NCBI GenBank assembly: GCA_949316235.1
Contig: OX438743.1
Span: 35,309,242-35,373,241 of the forward strand
Origin: Oegoconia quadripuncta
Taxonomy: Eukaryota > Arthropoda > Insecta > Lepidoptera > Autostichidae
Direction of reading: 5' to 3'
Length of the DNA: 64,000 bases
The position numbers and the translations under genes were made by a program. The first letter of the stretch is position 1. Each line of letters begins with the position of its first letter. Positions 1-10,512 of this stretch are shown here, piece after piece. The notes beneath the pieces were generated by a model. It saw nothing but the letters and a program-made list of their open reading frames with translations, was not told where the DNA came from and searched no databases.

Positions 1-47
1 GTCAATTTGTGTTCATACTTGTTTAACTTATGTTCTACCAACATTCT

Positions 48-380
48 TCTTTTTTTTATGCACAACGGGTTGGTACTTGACCTCAATCACACCTGATGTT
101 AAGTGAAGATGAGGTCGAAGGTGGAAGCGTACTGGCTCGGAAACCCCAACACATTTGGGGGACTGGCTATCTTATCTCTGACAACCGGAACACAACAATG
201 CTATTAATATTGCTGCTTGGCGGCAGATTTAGATAAGATGGTGGTAGCTAGCCAGGCGGACATTTAAAATGCCCTACCACCAACCAAACCGAGTATTTAA
301 ACATGTACCCTGCTGGGGATCGCACCCGCGACCTCCGAATCGTAAACACAATGTTGTTTACATTGAGCCACGGAGGCGGT
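48..380 (-). repeat. SINE-A, full-length tRNA-derived SINE
   Basis: Near-complete copy on the minus strand. Read on that strand it starts CCGCCTCCGTGGCTCAATG (tRNA-like A-box region) and has a degraded B box within the tRNA-like head. It continues with a family-specific body (CTCGGTTTGGTTGGTGG, then CATTGTTGTGTTCCGGTTG) and ends in ATCAGGTGTGATTGAGGTC plus an A-run. At least a dozen copies in this window share the same ends. It is a non-coding RNA polymerase III-type retroposon moved by a partner LINE. Confidence 0.88.
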
Positions 381-556
381 TAAACTTCTCATAACATATG
401 ACACTATAACATGTAGCCGCCCGTCTAATTTAATTAAAAATATTTATCATATATTAATAGCATAATATTCTGAACTTTTCGTCGCAGTACATTTAAAAAA
501 ATCAAATACATGTCAAAAAAAATATAGCACCATTGTGGAAAAAATGTGATAAACCT

Positions 557-985
557 GATGTCAATACAAGAAATGAAGATAAACTTGCAGTTCATTTACA
601 TGAACGACTCCGACTCCGCAAAATCAGTAATTTATTGAGAGGGCTATGCGTACGTTTTATCAATAAGGTTTCCGTTGATATACAAAACCTTTCCTTTCAA
701 TAAATTTAAGGATACTTTAAAAAGGAAACTTATTGAGAAAGCATGTTATAAAACATCAGACTATTTAGATGATAATTATCCTTGGACATAATAAGCTCGT
801 TCGCATGCCAGGCTATTTCACAATTAGTAATGAAACATTATTGTGCCTTTTTATAATATTAAACCAGTTTTAACAACCTTTGGAGTTTCTTGCTTGTTCT
901 TCTCAGGGGAAAATTGCCTTTTGAACAAGCAGTAGCTTAAAAAATGCATAAACTGACTATTTTAAATGGTGAACTTCCCAGGCTA
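557..985 (+). pseudogene. Jockey-like LINE: C-terminal RT remnant and 3' UTR
   Basis: From 557 the frame reads NTRNEDKLAVHLHE, then GLCVRFINKVSVDIQNL. After one frameshift near 700 it reads PFNKFKDTLKRKLIEKACY and ends YLDDNYPWT at a stop at 789-791. This is the pattern of the last residues of lepidopteran Jockey-type reverse transcriptases (RF-NK, then NKFK, then YLDD--W). The following UTR has a 9-bp perfect hairpin, TGCTTGTTC (891-899) with GAACAAGCA (923-931). A second copy with the same end lies near 56.0 kb. It is a dead, 5'-truncated element. Confidence 0.7.
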
Positions 986-1331
986 TTATTATGTATACAT
1001 AAACATCAGGTTATGTTCAATAAATCGATCACAAACTGCATATCACATCCTGTTCATTGTTAAAAGAAGTGAAAGTCCTCAGAGATGCGGGGGTGGATGC
1101 CGATTGACGGCTCTTTATTAGCATATTTGAAGGCGCCACATAGCTACTATAAGAAAGGTGATAGATCGATAAACACCTAAAGTATTTACTAGAGAGTACC
1201 TACTCCTTGCATAGCATCATTATAGCAAGATTGAAATTAAATGGGTTTTGTATATTTTTTTTGTTATCATACATGCAGCCATTATCATTAAATTAATATT
1301 ATTTAACATTAATACAATGGAAGCTACTTAA
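986..1331. other. unassigned AT-rich DNA
   Basis: No coding potential, RNA gene or family match seen. It begins just after a LINE 3' UTR and ends at a truncated SINE-A. Confidence 0.5.
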
Positions 1332-1500
1332 TCCACCGCCAAACAGCAATGTTAATAGCATTGTTGCGTTCTGGTTGTCAGAGATAAGATAGCCATTTCC
1401 TCAAATATTTGAGTTTCCGGGTCAGTGCGCTTCTACCTTCGGCCTCATCTTCACTTAACATCAGGTGTGATTGAGGTCAAGTCAGTTGTGCATAAAAAAA
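1332..1500 (+). repeat. SINE-A, 5'-truncated (3' half only)
   Basis: Starts inside the SINE body at CCACCGCCAAACAGCAATG and runs to CAGTTGTGCATAAAAAAA. 5' truncation is typical of LINE-driven retroposition. The internal hairpin here is CTCAAAT/ATTTGAG (1400-1413), a different stem sequence from other copies. Confidence 0.8.
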
Positions 1501-1693
1501 ATCTCTTTTACTGTTATTGGTTAGCCGACATAATTATTCTGCTGTTTATTAAATTTTACTATTATTTTAATATGACACTATATTTGTATGTCAATTTGGC
1601 TGATCACAGAAATCATATTCATAAGTTAATGTATCTATAACAACCTGTACACATGTGTATCACAAATGAATAAATGATTGATTGATTGATCAT
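1501..1693 (+). repeat. probable LINE 3' end with (GATT)n tail
   Basis: AT-rich sequence ending in an AATAAA-like signal followed by GATTGATTGATTGATC at about 1677-1692. A short tandem tail after a polyadenylation-like signal is typical of some non-LTR elements. No coding part is left, so the family is unknown. Confidence 0.35.
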
Positions 1694-1824
1694 ACAATAA
1701 TGGATATGGTTATTTCTCAATAGAAATATCTTTTGATGCGGCCAGCAATAATTTTTTGGAGGATTGAAGCACTATATAAATATAAAATATATGTGTGCAT
1801 ATATTTATAAATTGAAAATTTAGA

Positions 1825-2060
1825 AAACCACCAAAGGCACAAATGGTTAATATCATCCAGATAGACCAAACCAACTGAGTTACAATTTAAATATCTTCGA
1901 AACGGCTTAACCGATTTCCAACAAACATGAATAAGAACCCATCCCCGAGTCTTAAATACAAAAAAGTGGAAAATTTGGAAATTGTAGTCTAACTTCCAGA
2001 CTGCAACTTATGCTGAGAAGGAGACCTTCTTTGATACCACTTTGCGACACCGAAAATTAA
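1825..2060 (-). repeat. dispersed repeat family R
   Basis: Contains ATCTTCGAAACGGCTTAACC and TTGATACCACTTTGCGACAC. Both recur in opposite orientation elsewhere (47585-47710 and 62890-62945). Non-coding, and the mechanism of spread is not visible. Confidence 0.55.
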
Positions 2061-2235
2061 TTTTTAAGGACTTTAGTCTATAAGTGAAACATTGCTTAGA
2101 TATTTTTATTGTATTTTGTAAACTGCATTATGAGATAGATGTACCTATCCTATTACATGAAACTGTTTTGTGTACTACTTTTATCTCACTCGGTCCCAAT
2201 TTCACTGAAGTTTGAAGTTAAATAAACCCTATCTT

Positions 2236-2396
2236 TGCGAAACCAACTGTTGAAATCCCGCTAAGGGTAAATGTTTATGTGATGAAAACGAACAGTTATG
2301 TAATGGATATTTATGTATATTATTTGTCCATTATGTATATAGTATCTTCAGTACAGGCCGCCTAGTTTGGGACTGGATAATTGATGTAAGCATTTA
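2236..2396 (+). repeat. SINE-C relic, lacking its head
   Basis: Starts at the end of the tRNA-like B box (GTTGAAATCCCGCTAAGGG). It continues with AAATGTTTATGTGATGAA and ends AGTTTGGGACTGGATAATTG, ATGTAAGC, matching the bodies of complete SINE-C copies at 27.5 and 45.7 kb. Degraded. Confidence 0.6.
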
Positions 2397-2440
2397 AAGG
2401 ATTGTTTCTTTACACTAATTCCTTTATGCATATATTATTT

Positions 2441-2658
2441 ACTACCTTTCCGCTCGCGGCTTCGTCAGAGTAGAAGATTTCATCAAAATCGGTTCAGCCA
2501 AAAATTTGCCTACATGTTAATCCAGGTCCTAATCTATCTACCAACCAAATTTCATCCAAATCCGTCTAGCGGTATATGCGTGAAGAGGTAACAAACATTC
2601 ATACATACAGACATACACACACAAACTTTCGCATTTATAATATTAGTTGGGATAAAAT
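2441..2658 (+). repeat. dispersed repeat family S
   Basis: Contains CGGCTTCGTC, CCAAATTTCATCCAAATCCG and a 3' end CTTTCGCATTTATAATATTA. The same parts recur at 17.3, 60.7 and 63.9 kb. This is a very common type of non-coding lepidopteran interspersed repeat. A second 5' fragment (ACTAGCGGGCCTGCGG) lies at about 2765-2800. Confidence 0.6.
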
Positions 2659-3082
2659 AGTTATATCAATCGTTTCATAATAAAGAGTAAAGGAATGTAG
2701 GTCTGTATGTATAAAATCCTAATGGTTTTAGTTTTGTTAAATTTTTACTCCTTTATAAATAGTTACTAGCGGGCCTGCGGATTCGCTCACGTGGTTTTTT
2801 TGTGAAGTAGCCTGTTCTTCTTCAACTATACTTGAACAAAGTCCCTTAAACAGCATTCCATCGCCTTGAATGTCAAAGACATGAAAGTGACAGCAAGATA
2901 TTTAAGGGGCTCTTAAAGTTTAAAGAAACGTTTGAGTATTCAACGTCAAAAAATGTCATTCTGAAGTCAAATCAACAATCAGTGCGTTACTAAAACAATT
3001 GTTATTGACAAAATGATAAGAGCTTTAGGTATAAATAATTATGGGATGGGATTCTATATAACTTCAACAGTAAATATCTTTG

Positions 3083-3120
3083 ACAACCCTATTTGGGATA
3101 AAGGTCAATCAATCAATCAA
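3083..3120 (+). repeat. fragment of family D tail
   Basis: GACAACCCTATTTGGGATAA followed by AGGTCAATCAATCAATC resembles the 3' end of the family D copy at 5.3-5.6 kb. Short and low information. Confidence 0.35.
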
Positions 3121-3949
3121 ACCAATCAAGTACCCTATATTGGTTCATGTCGTGATGATATGTATTTGATATCTAAAATAAAAAAAAAATGAATAGATAG
3201 AACTTGAATTGAGCATTGCTGACCGCATCCAAATAATGCAGGTGTAATGATGTACTTTTCAATGTGGAGCATAAACTGTGGTACAAAATCTAGCTATATA
3301 TCAAGAAAATAACATTAGAAATACCAAAATAGTGGTATTGTTACGTATACGATACATTATAAGTATAACAATACAGCTAACTTGAAAAGTGTATGATATA
3401 GATTAATCTATACAGGGTGTAAGCAAAAGTATTGCGATCCAAATTTCATTGAACTTACAAGTTTATCAAAAATTTTGGTAATTTGTTTATGGTTGTTTGA
3501 TTATCCCCGTGTTCCTGTTTCATCTCACGCGTTTACAATTGGCACACGTCTCTGTGCGGGGAAATATGAGCACATATTTTTACCTAACTAAAATTATGAT
3601 TCTTAGTTTTTGGAACATTATAATTCAAAGGGTACATATTTATGATGTGCCTTTTTTCTTCAAATTCATGACCTCGCATAACAAAGTTTACTTATCGCAC
3701 AACGTGCACGATTGACAAAAATGTAGTGCACTAATTCAGGCTATCGAATTAACCTACACAGCACTCGATCGAATTGAACCTCCACTGCGATTTATAATCA
3801 AAACAAATTACAGACCACTGTAGGTAGGTACTTACTTAGGTACCAGTTATATACCTACACAGGTTCTTAGTTTGTCTAAAGGACCTAATAGCAGTTTGAA
3901 ATGCTCGCCACGAATTATAGCAGGCACGCACTAATTTGAATAATGAACA
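3121..3949. other. unassigned AT-rich DNA
   Basis: Short open frames only (for example 3497-3715), with no recognisable domain or repeat. Nothing supportable seen. Confidence 0.5.
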
Positions 3950-4130
3950 ATGTTTCCTCACAACCGGTTTGATCACGCGAGGCGACCGCGCCTGCGCGAG
4001 CCCGGTCTGCGCAAACGCAAACCTCTGCTGTTTTACGACCAGGGATGCTGGCCTATATAAAACCGAGCTGTAAAAACCTTTCGCCATTCCCGTGAATTGG
4101 ATGTGATAAAAGAAAAGGTACAAAATTCGA
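3950..4130 (+). promoter_or_regulatory. GC-richer patch with TATA-like box (weak promoter candidate)
   Basis: A GC-rich stretch at about 3975-4010 (CGACCGCGCCTGCGCGAGCC) is followed by CTATATAAAACC at 4053-4064, spaced as in a TATA-type core promoter. No convincing initiator or following gene is seen. The nearest frame downstream is 61 codons (4350-4535) and resembles nothing I know. The identification rests only on base composition and the TATA-like word. Confidence 0.2.
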
Positions 4131-4923
4131 ACGTAATTAATGTTAAAGGAGAATTCATTCGCCGATCATCGTAGGCTTTGAAAAGTGAAAGAACTTTAAA
4201 ATAAGTACCAAACTTTTTTTTTTTCAAACTATTCTTTAGTTTTTCTTTTATCGTAATTAGTATTAACTTAACATTTAAGGAATCTTTTGTTAGTATATAT
4301 CATTAGGTAGGCTTACACATAGGCAGAAATATCATATCAACTAGGAGAAGTGAATGTAGCCATGAACATGGTAAATATACTGTCTTTTTGGGCTTATAAA
4401 TTGAAAGCATGTTTCCGTACTAAGCCATCTTCAATAAGAACTGTCGTTATAAACATACTCCGTCGTAGACAATCATCCATCATCCAGCCTCTAGTTTTTG
4501 TAGAGTCGTTCGAAATTCGACGTTACATAATTTAAAAACAAAAGGTTCTGCAAAAAAACACCACGCCCGCAGAGTTGGGTCGAGAACAAAGCAAGCATTC
4601 GCCGAGTTATGTTTTTAAGGTCAGCCTGGAGTAGGCCTGGCCTGCCCATTTGAGCAGTCACATAAATCGTGAAACAATAAGACCAGCCGATTGGTTTCTT
4701 TTTCTTTGAAATAGTCGTCGGTTAACGGTATATTGCATAAGAAAGACGGTATTATGACATTTTTTATGCGAAATAGATTGACTTTTGTCGGTCAGAACCA
4801 CAGACTGACAATTATTATAAGTGGTCAGAACAAGTATAATGAGTGTGTTATTCTTTTTAACAACTTTAACATACTTGACTAGAAATGATTTTAGGTCTAT
4901 ATATTTATAAATATCCCTCAATT
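4131..4923. other. unassigned DNA
   Basis: Holds a 61-codon open frame (4350-4535, plus) rich in Arg and Ile with no known motif. No repeat was recognised. Confidence 0.45.
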
Positions 4924-5237
4924 CATCATCAATCTTACACGTCCCCACTGTGGGGCACAGCCGCCTATCGCTGGGAGAAGGCATGGGCCATAATTCACGG
5001 TCCAGTAATTAATGGATTTGTGTCAAATTAGTGGTCACCTGACTGTCAGAGTTTTTATGCCGCCCCTACAGGCCTTTGATTGGCGTAACGACTGCCTTCA
5101 ATTGAAAACAACAGGGACTGACTATTTAACATGTCTTCGGAAACACGGAAACATACTCGTATTAATGCCATAGTGGACACCCAACCGGGAGTGATAGCAG
5201 CAGATATTGCATCGAAAGCGAACGCGATTGCGCCACG
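4924..5237 (-). repeat. SINE-5S (5S rRNA-derived SINE), full-length with TSDs
   Basis: The element is flanked by an 11-bp direct repeat, ATCCCTCAATT, at 4913-4923 and 5238-5248, so it is a genuine insertion of 314 bp. Read on the minus strand its head corresponds to the 5S-like head of better-preserved copies (for example 35.5 kb), although this copy's 5S box is eroded. The body contains GTCGTTACGCCAATCAAAGG. The 3' end reads GGGGACGTGTAAGATTGATG, giving a GATGATG tail. 5S-derived SINEs (class SINE3) carry a type 1 Pol III internal promoter. Confidence 0.75.
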
Positions 5238-5317
5238 ATCCCTCAATTAGTTGTAGGAAATTAGGGCTAATATGTTATATAACTTAGAATGTGCTGTGTG
5301 GTTTCGGCACCCAAATA

Positions 5318-5593
5318 GAATAGAACCAACCCCTCTCTTCCCGTTGGTGTCGTAAAATGCGACTAAGGGACTTTCCACCAAAAACATCCATAGTTTTGCA
5401 CGGTTCAACGGCGACGGGCTCAACCCCTCTCACATGTGCATTTCTGTATATTTCTTAAGGTGAACCGTGAATGTTGTTTCAATCATTGGACTCGCAATGT
5501 TTGGAACATCCAAATACTATTGTTTGGGATATCTCTGACCACCCCATTTGGGATAAGGGTCGTGACATTATGTATGTATGTATGTATATCATA
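5318..5593 (+). repeat. dispersed repeat family D with (ATGT)n tail
   Basis: Begins near AACCAACCCCTCTCTTCCCG and contains GTCGTAAAATGCGACTAAGG. It ends GGGATAAGGGTCGTGACATT followed by ATGTATGTATGTATGTATA. The same head and tail recur at 17.1, 20.8 and 25.0 kb. The short tandem 3' tail points to retroposition. The head module is shared with family E. Confidence 0.6.
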
Positions 5594-5750
5594 GAATAGA
5601 ACAATGTCATTAATGATTAAATACAAGATAGGTATAATATGCAAATGGTTTTACAACAAGTTACAATCAAATAATGTATAAGAAGACAATAATAGATTGG
5701 GGCTTAAAGATTAGTGAAAGAACAAAGCAATCATATATACATTCAGTGTA

Positions 5751-5777
5751 CTAAGTATCGGGAATTTGTCAATAAAA
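5751..5777 (+). repeat. mariner terminal inverted repeat, left
   Basis: CTAAGTATCGGGAATTTGTC then AATAAAA. It pairs with 7020-7046, with differences at TIR positions 1, 2 and 16. The transposase stop codon lies only 13 bases inside it. Confidence 0.92.
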
Positions 5778-5790
5778 CAAAAAATACAAA

Positions 5791-6864
5791 TTATTCATCT
5801 AAATTTATTTTATCGCCTTCAAAGTAGGCCCCATCGCTTGCAATACAACATCTCCACCGCTTCACCCAGTCTTCCATACATTTTTCATAGGCTATTTGCG
5901 GTATGGCCTTTAGCTCATTCAGCGAATTTTCTTTTATGGCTTCTATCGACTCAAAACGTTTTCCTCGAAGTGGTAATTTTAACTTGGGAAATAAAAAAAA
6001 GTCAGACGGAGCCATATCAGGTGAATACGGTGCTTGGTCGAGAACTTTTGTTGAATTTTTCGCTAAAAACTCTTTCACTATAATGGCTGTGTGTGATGGT
6101 GCATTATCATGGTGCAGCATCCATGAGTTGTGTTGCCACAAATCTGGACGTTTTCGGCGGATACTCTCACGCAAACGCTTCATGACGCCTAAATAATATT
6201 CTTTATTCACTGTTTCTCCCTCTGGAAGGAATTCGGAATGAACCACACCACGGTAGTCAAAAAAAACTGTCAGCATCACCTTGATTTTGGAGCGACTTTG
6301 CCGCGGTTTTTTGGGTTTCGGCTCGTTTTCGAGACGCCATTCTGAAGACTGTTGGCTTGTTTGCATGTCGTACTCATAAACCCATGTCTCGTCGCCAGTT
6401 ATTATACGTTTCATAAAGGTCGGATCCGTAGAAGCTCGGGAAACCATGTCTTCAGCGACATGCTTTCGCTGCGCTTTTTGAACAAAATTGAGCTCTTTTG
6501 GAACTAGTCGAGCGGCGACGCGTTTCATGCCTAAAATGTCAATGAGAATGTTGTGGACGGACTTAAAAGATATGTTCACCTCACTAGCCAACTCTCTCAG
6601 ACTCATACGTCGATTTTCGAGCACTAGCTTCTTGATTCTGTCGATGTTTCCTTTGGTCGTAGCGGTTGAAGGTCTACCAGAACGAGGCAAGTCTACTACT
6701 ACTTCTCGGCCTTCTTTAAAAGCCTTATACCATTCATAAGCCCTGGTTTTCGATATACACGATTCGCCGTAGGTATTTCGCAACATTTTTAGTGATTCAC
6801 CACATGAAATATCATTTGAAACACAAAATTTAAGGCACACTCTTTGTTCAACAATATTTTCCAT
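5791..6864 (-). CDS. mariner transposase (DD34D), intact
   Basis: A 357-residue protein, slightly longer than the usual 345 or so, that cuts and pastes its own element in the nucleus. It has two helix-turn-helix DNA-binding regions: residues about 5-50, with TRAYEWYKAFKEGR at 40-53, and about 87-110 (MSLRELASEVNIS). Between them lies the linker RSGRPST. LVPKELN (120-126) corresponds to the mariner WVPHEL motif. The catalytic triad is D158 (ITGDETWVYEYD), D253 (HHDNAPSH) and D288 (YSPDMAPSDFF), with exactly 34 residues between the second and third aspartates, which defines DD34D mariner. The ATG at 6864 is the first in frame, and the TAA is at 5791-5793. No frameshift or stop breaks it, which is unusual for mariners and suggests a young copy. 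The subfamily was not determined. Confidence 0.95.
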   Translation of the reverse strand: MENIVEQRVCLKFCVSNDISCGESLKMLRNTYGESCISKTRAYEWYKAFKEGREVVVDLPRSGRPSTATTKGNIDRIKKLVLENRRMSLRELASEVNISFKSVHNILIDILGMKRVAARLVPKELNFVQKAQRKHVAEDMVSRASTDPTFMKRIITGDETWVYEYDMQTSQQSSEWRLENEPKPKKPRQSRSKIKVMLTVFFDYRGVVHSEFLPEGETVNKEYYLGVMKRLRESIRRKRPDLWQHNSWMLHHDNAPSHTAIIVKEFLAKNSTKVLDQAPYSPDMAPSDFFLFPKLKLPLRGKRFESIEAIKENSLNELKAIPQIAYEKCMEDWVKRWRCCIASDGAYFEGDKINLDE

Positions 6865-7019
6865 TGTAAAAATCGCCGAGGACTCAAAACTATGACCATC
6901 AAAAAGTGTAGTTTAAAACAAATTAAATGACAGATCCCGCTCAAATTTTGCGCGCTAAATCAGTACAGTGCTACCAACATGCAGTAAAAAAATTAGAACG
7001 ACCTCTTTTACGCGGGTCT

Positions 7020-7046
7020 TTTTATTGACATATTCCCGATACTTTT
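7020..7046 (-). repeat. mariner terminal inverted repeat, right
   Basis: The reverse complement reads AAAAGTATCGGGAATATGTC then AATAAAA, partner of 5751-5777, followed by the TA target dinucleotide at 7047-7048. The region 6865-7019 between this repeat and the ATG would hold the transposase promoter and leader. Confidence 0.92.
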
Positions 7047-7213
7047 TACACAGAGTAGTACATCTGCCACATAAATTTTCTCTGAATAAAATCCATCTCA
7101 ACTTAGCGAAATTTTTATATGTATGTCAGTTGTGATAAATAATTTTATTAGTTCTTAGTGGATGTTAAAAACGGGCTGACTGAGAAGCAACTCCTTTAAG
7201 TTATAAAGTATTA

Positions 7214-7513
7214 ACCGCCTCCGTGGCTTAATTGGGTTTACGATTCGGAGTTCGCGCGTTCGATCCCCAGCGGGGTATATGTTTAAGTACTCGGTTTGGT
7301 TGGTGGTAGGGCATTTTAAAATGTCCCTAGCTACCACCATCTTATCTAAATCGGTCGACCAGCAGCAATGTTAATAGCATTGTTGTGTTCCGGTTGTCAG
7401 AGATAAGATAGCCAGTCCCCCAAATGTGTTGGGGTTTCTGGGTCAGTACGCTGCCACCTTCGACCTCATTTTCACTTAACATCAGGTGTGAATGAACCCG
7501 TCGTGAAAAAAAA
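7214..7513 (+). repeat. SINE-A, full-length
   Basis: Starts ACCGCCTCCGTGGCTTAATT. The B box GCGTTCGATCCCC and the body CTCGGTTTGGTTGGTGG follow. It ends CATCAGGTGTGAATGAACCC with an A-run. The hairpin CCCCAA (7428-7433)/TTGGGG (7439-7444) lies just before TTTCTGGGTCAG. Some internal deletions are present in the head. Confidence 0.87.
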
Positions 7514-8765
7514 AGTTCACTACTTTATAAATTAAAGGATAGGCAGATCGCAAGTTAATAATAAAAATAATCTAAAAGTAGGTACACTTTTCAGCAAGAG
7601 AAGAAAAACAACACACAATCACAACTGCAGAAACATAACCACATTCAAACTTAAAAATTAAAGTTGTCAGGTCAACAGTGGGTATGATCAAACCTATTAT
7701 TTCGTTTTGTTAAATTGTCTGTAGATTGTCGGCTATTCTATTTGGTTGGACGGAATGGACGTGATCATTTATTCATAATTCCAGGAAACCGGTCGAACAT
7801 CTTCTTACAAACAAGTTTATCTTATGCGAGTAGGAGCACAGTCGGATTGTTTTCGCTTTCGTAGCAAACGATAAATAAATATAAGTATTACATATTCGGG
7901 TTAACGGCGACTCGGTTAATTAATAACAAACTTATCGGACCAATGTAACTAGGTTGTGGTTTGCGATAGCCATGTTATTAAGTTTCATTATTTCCGTTAA
8001 AGAGGAAGAAAAAACATGCTTGTATTCGACTTCCTGTAAAACTTAATTAATTAATACAATCTATATGAATGAATATGTTAACAACCAAAATAGTAGATCT
8101 ATAATTAGATATAAGTATACATAACTTTAACGATAGCGGTAACAGTCCTATTTTTAACTGTTTGTAAAATGTAACTTATTCAATCTTTAGCAATGCAAAT
8201 TTCTTCTTTTTTTAAGTAATAACCAACAATAATTATGACTTCCACGGGCAAGGTTGAGCGAATGATAATTGGATATTTGCAAGTTTAATCAAGCAGCTCC
8301 ATTCAGCTGTATCCGGAAAGCTTAATCTATATCTCATGCTAAAATAGTGGCCATACAAAATATTAAAATACATCATTAAGCAATAATCAACTTATGTGAA
8401 AATATAGTAACCTAACCTAATCATGATTAAGAATCAAATATTTTAGATATATTTTCACGATTTTCAATTCAATTGTAACTTAAATCGCAATATAGGTAAA
8501 GAGTTTATACGACGTTAGCCGTCGTGTCACAAAAATTTGTTGTAGATTTATATTGGATCACCTATATAAGTACTTATAGTGTGCATGGAAGAGACAGGTA
8601 TTGAAAAAATAAAAAGCTATTTAACCTAGATAGATAACAAACCTACTAAATGTAAGTTTTAACCTTAAACGGCAACTCTGAGCGGCAGTATTCCATCGGC
8701 GTATGATAGTTCTATTGGCATTAAAAGCAAAAGTGTACTACATCATGAATTATGTAACGAAAAAG
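7514..8765. other. unassigned AT-rich DNA
   Basis: No gene, repeat family or structured RNA recognised over about 1.25 kb. Confidence 0.5.
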
Positions 8766-9003
8766 TAAGTTGTTTGGTATAGTGGTTAGAAGCTCTGAAT
8801 ACTATACTAAAAGGTAAAAGGTTCGAATCCCGCTAGAGACATATGTTTATGTGATGATTACGGACACGTGTACGTTATGGATGTTATAATTTATTTACAA
8901 AATAATAATCATCGATTTTGGTATCCATATTACAAACCTAGTTGCTTAGCGTGGAACTAAATGACGCTGTGTGTATGTCGAAGGATATTTATTATTATTA
9001 TTG
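8766..9003 (+). repeat. SINE-C, full-length tRNA-derived SINE
   Basis: The head GGTATAGTGGTTAGAAGC resembles a tRNA A box, and GGTTCGAATCC at 8820-8830 is a canonical B box. The body follows with ACATATGTTTATGTGATGA. The end is CTAGTTGCTTAGCGTGGAAC and GGATATTTATTATTATT. It aligns along its length with the copy at 28.9-29.2 kb. Confidence 0.82.
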
Positions 9004-9372
9004 TATTTACTCCATGTAATTTTTACAAGAAAAGTAATTGATTTATTGCATTTCTTTAACGATTTATTTTCATTATTCTGTGAAAATAAACCTTTAAACA
9101 ACATATATTAGACAACAGAACTTTTAAAAAGTTTTAATTTTTAGATTGTGTAAACAGAAAATGTTCTGAAATAGCCAGGCCATGGTATATTGAATGCTTG
9201 GCTTCTGTGATACTCTCATTCAAGACTAATGTTAAATTTGATGAATACATATATAAAATATATTATATTATAAACTATATTTGTTTTCCATATACATTAT
9301 TATTATCTCCAAACCAATGTCCGGTTCAGTCATAGCTTGACATCGCCCTTTCATGAATCGATTGCATGACAG

Positions 9373-9538
9373 AGAATGTTAATAGCATTGTTGTGTTCCG
9401 GTTGTTACAGATAAGATAGCCAGTCCCTCAAATAAGAGGGGTTTCCGGGTCAGCATGCTTGCACCTTCGTTCTTATCTTCACTTAACATCAGGCGTGATT
9501 GCGGTCAATTGCTAACTCGACGTGCATTAAAAAAAAGA
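9373..9538 (+). repeat. SINE-A, 5'-truncated
   Basis: Begins at GAATGTTAATAGCATTG and ends at an A-run after CGACGTGCATT. The internal hairpin is CCCTC (9425-9429)/GAGGG (9436-9440). Confidence 0.8.
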
Positions 9539-9669
9539 TTTATTATGTGACAGTGATTTCTACATCTTTGTAATGAAAGAAGCTGTTTCGTGGGCATTTA
9601 ATTTCTGAATTTCTTTTCAATGATTTCTAATGAATATAATACTACATATCTAAAGGCATTTTTTTTTCT

Positions 9670-9740
9670 TGTAATAATAAAGTGGAAATCTGTGGTATGT
9701 CTGCCCTACGGGAAATAGGCGTGACATTATGTATGTATCT
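9670..9740 (+). repeat. family D-like 3' end
   Basis: GGAAATAGGCGTGACATTAT then GTATGTAT matches the tail of family D. Only the 3' end is present. Confidence 0.45.
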
Positions 9741-10437
9741 GAAAACAAAGAAATACATCTATCCAGAAGGTTTTTAGAACTGTCTCTTTCATACACACCT
9801 ACTCCTACACTAAGTAGTATATCGTTTATTAGTTGTCAATTTACACAGGTACTGACTAAATAATGTATACTTTGTAAGTGTTTTACTGCTGTATTTTATA
9901 GATAGCTTTTCTTTAGCAGTCAACACTCAGAATTCGTCATAAAGTTCTTCACCATCTCTATAACGGTCGCGCAAGACGTCTCGCTTACAAGTCGCTAATG
10001 TTGTCCTTTCTCTGTTTACTGTATATTTAAAATATCAGTAAAATACCTTGTCGAGTATTTCAAAATTACGACAGGTATGTTAACCTATCACTATCACCTG
10101 CTATGGCTTTTAATGAATGTTCGCTTTATACTTCCTGCTTGGCCGGGCACTGCGCGACTCGACGTTGCCTTTGTTACACAAATTCATAATTTTAATCGTA
10201 CTGATTAGTCCTAGTCGCTGAAAAATTGTGCCTGTGAGGATTAGGAAGTGAATTGCAGTCAATTGTGACTAGCATAGTAATAACCCAGCGAAGTCGCCAC
10301 CTTACCAAAAACGTATTGTGGCGTCAGAAAAGAATGCGCTTTTTTCGTTTTTTAAAAAAAATTGTCATATGAACATTTTAGATATATCTTAGCCCAACTC
10401 AGTACACCGGGTTTTTTGATTATTATAGTTCTTTGGT
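9741..10437. other. unassigned DNA
   Basis: A moderately GC-richer patch lies near 10135-10165 (GGCCGGGCACTGCGCGACTC). No frame or repeat recognised. Confidence 0.45.
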
Positions 10438-10512
10438 GTAAAATACCTTAGTCGCCTTTTACGATACCTCGGGGAAGAGTTGGTCCTATTATTTTTGCGT
10501 GCTAGATACAAG
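10438..10512 (-). repeat. head fragment of family D/E
   Basis: TTAGTCGCCTTTTACGATAC followed by GGGGAAGAGTTGGTCCTAT is the reverse complement of the shared D/E head module. Confidence 0.5.

Larger units (their letters stand above)
5751..7046 (-). mobile_element. complete mariner (Tc1/mariner superfamily) DNA transposon
   Basis: An element of 1296 bp bounded by TA dinucleotides at 5749-5750 and 7047-7048, the expected target duplication. The 27-bp terminal inverted repeats (5751-5777 and 7020-7046) match at 24 of 27 positions and share AAGTATCGGGAAT and TGTCAATAAAA. It encloses one uninterrupted transposase gene that fills most of the element, so size, ends, target site and gene all fit the family (about 1.3 kb). 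It looks structurally able to move autonomously. Activity is inferred only from intactness. Confidence 0.95.

Noticed and set aside
4350..4535. 61-codon Arg-rich frame as a real small gene
   Set aside because: No recognised motif, no codon pattern contrast, and length expected by chance in 64 kb. Kept only as a low-interest promoter/exon question.
4667..4984. 108-codon minus-strand frame at about 4.66-4.98 kb
   Set aside because: Its N-terminus comes from the inverted SINE-5S 3' end and the rest has no motif.
5766..6739. Plus-strand open frames of 83-105 codons across 5766-6739
   Set aside because: They lie antisense to the intact mariner transposase and show no domains. They are shadows of that gene.
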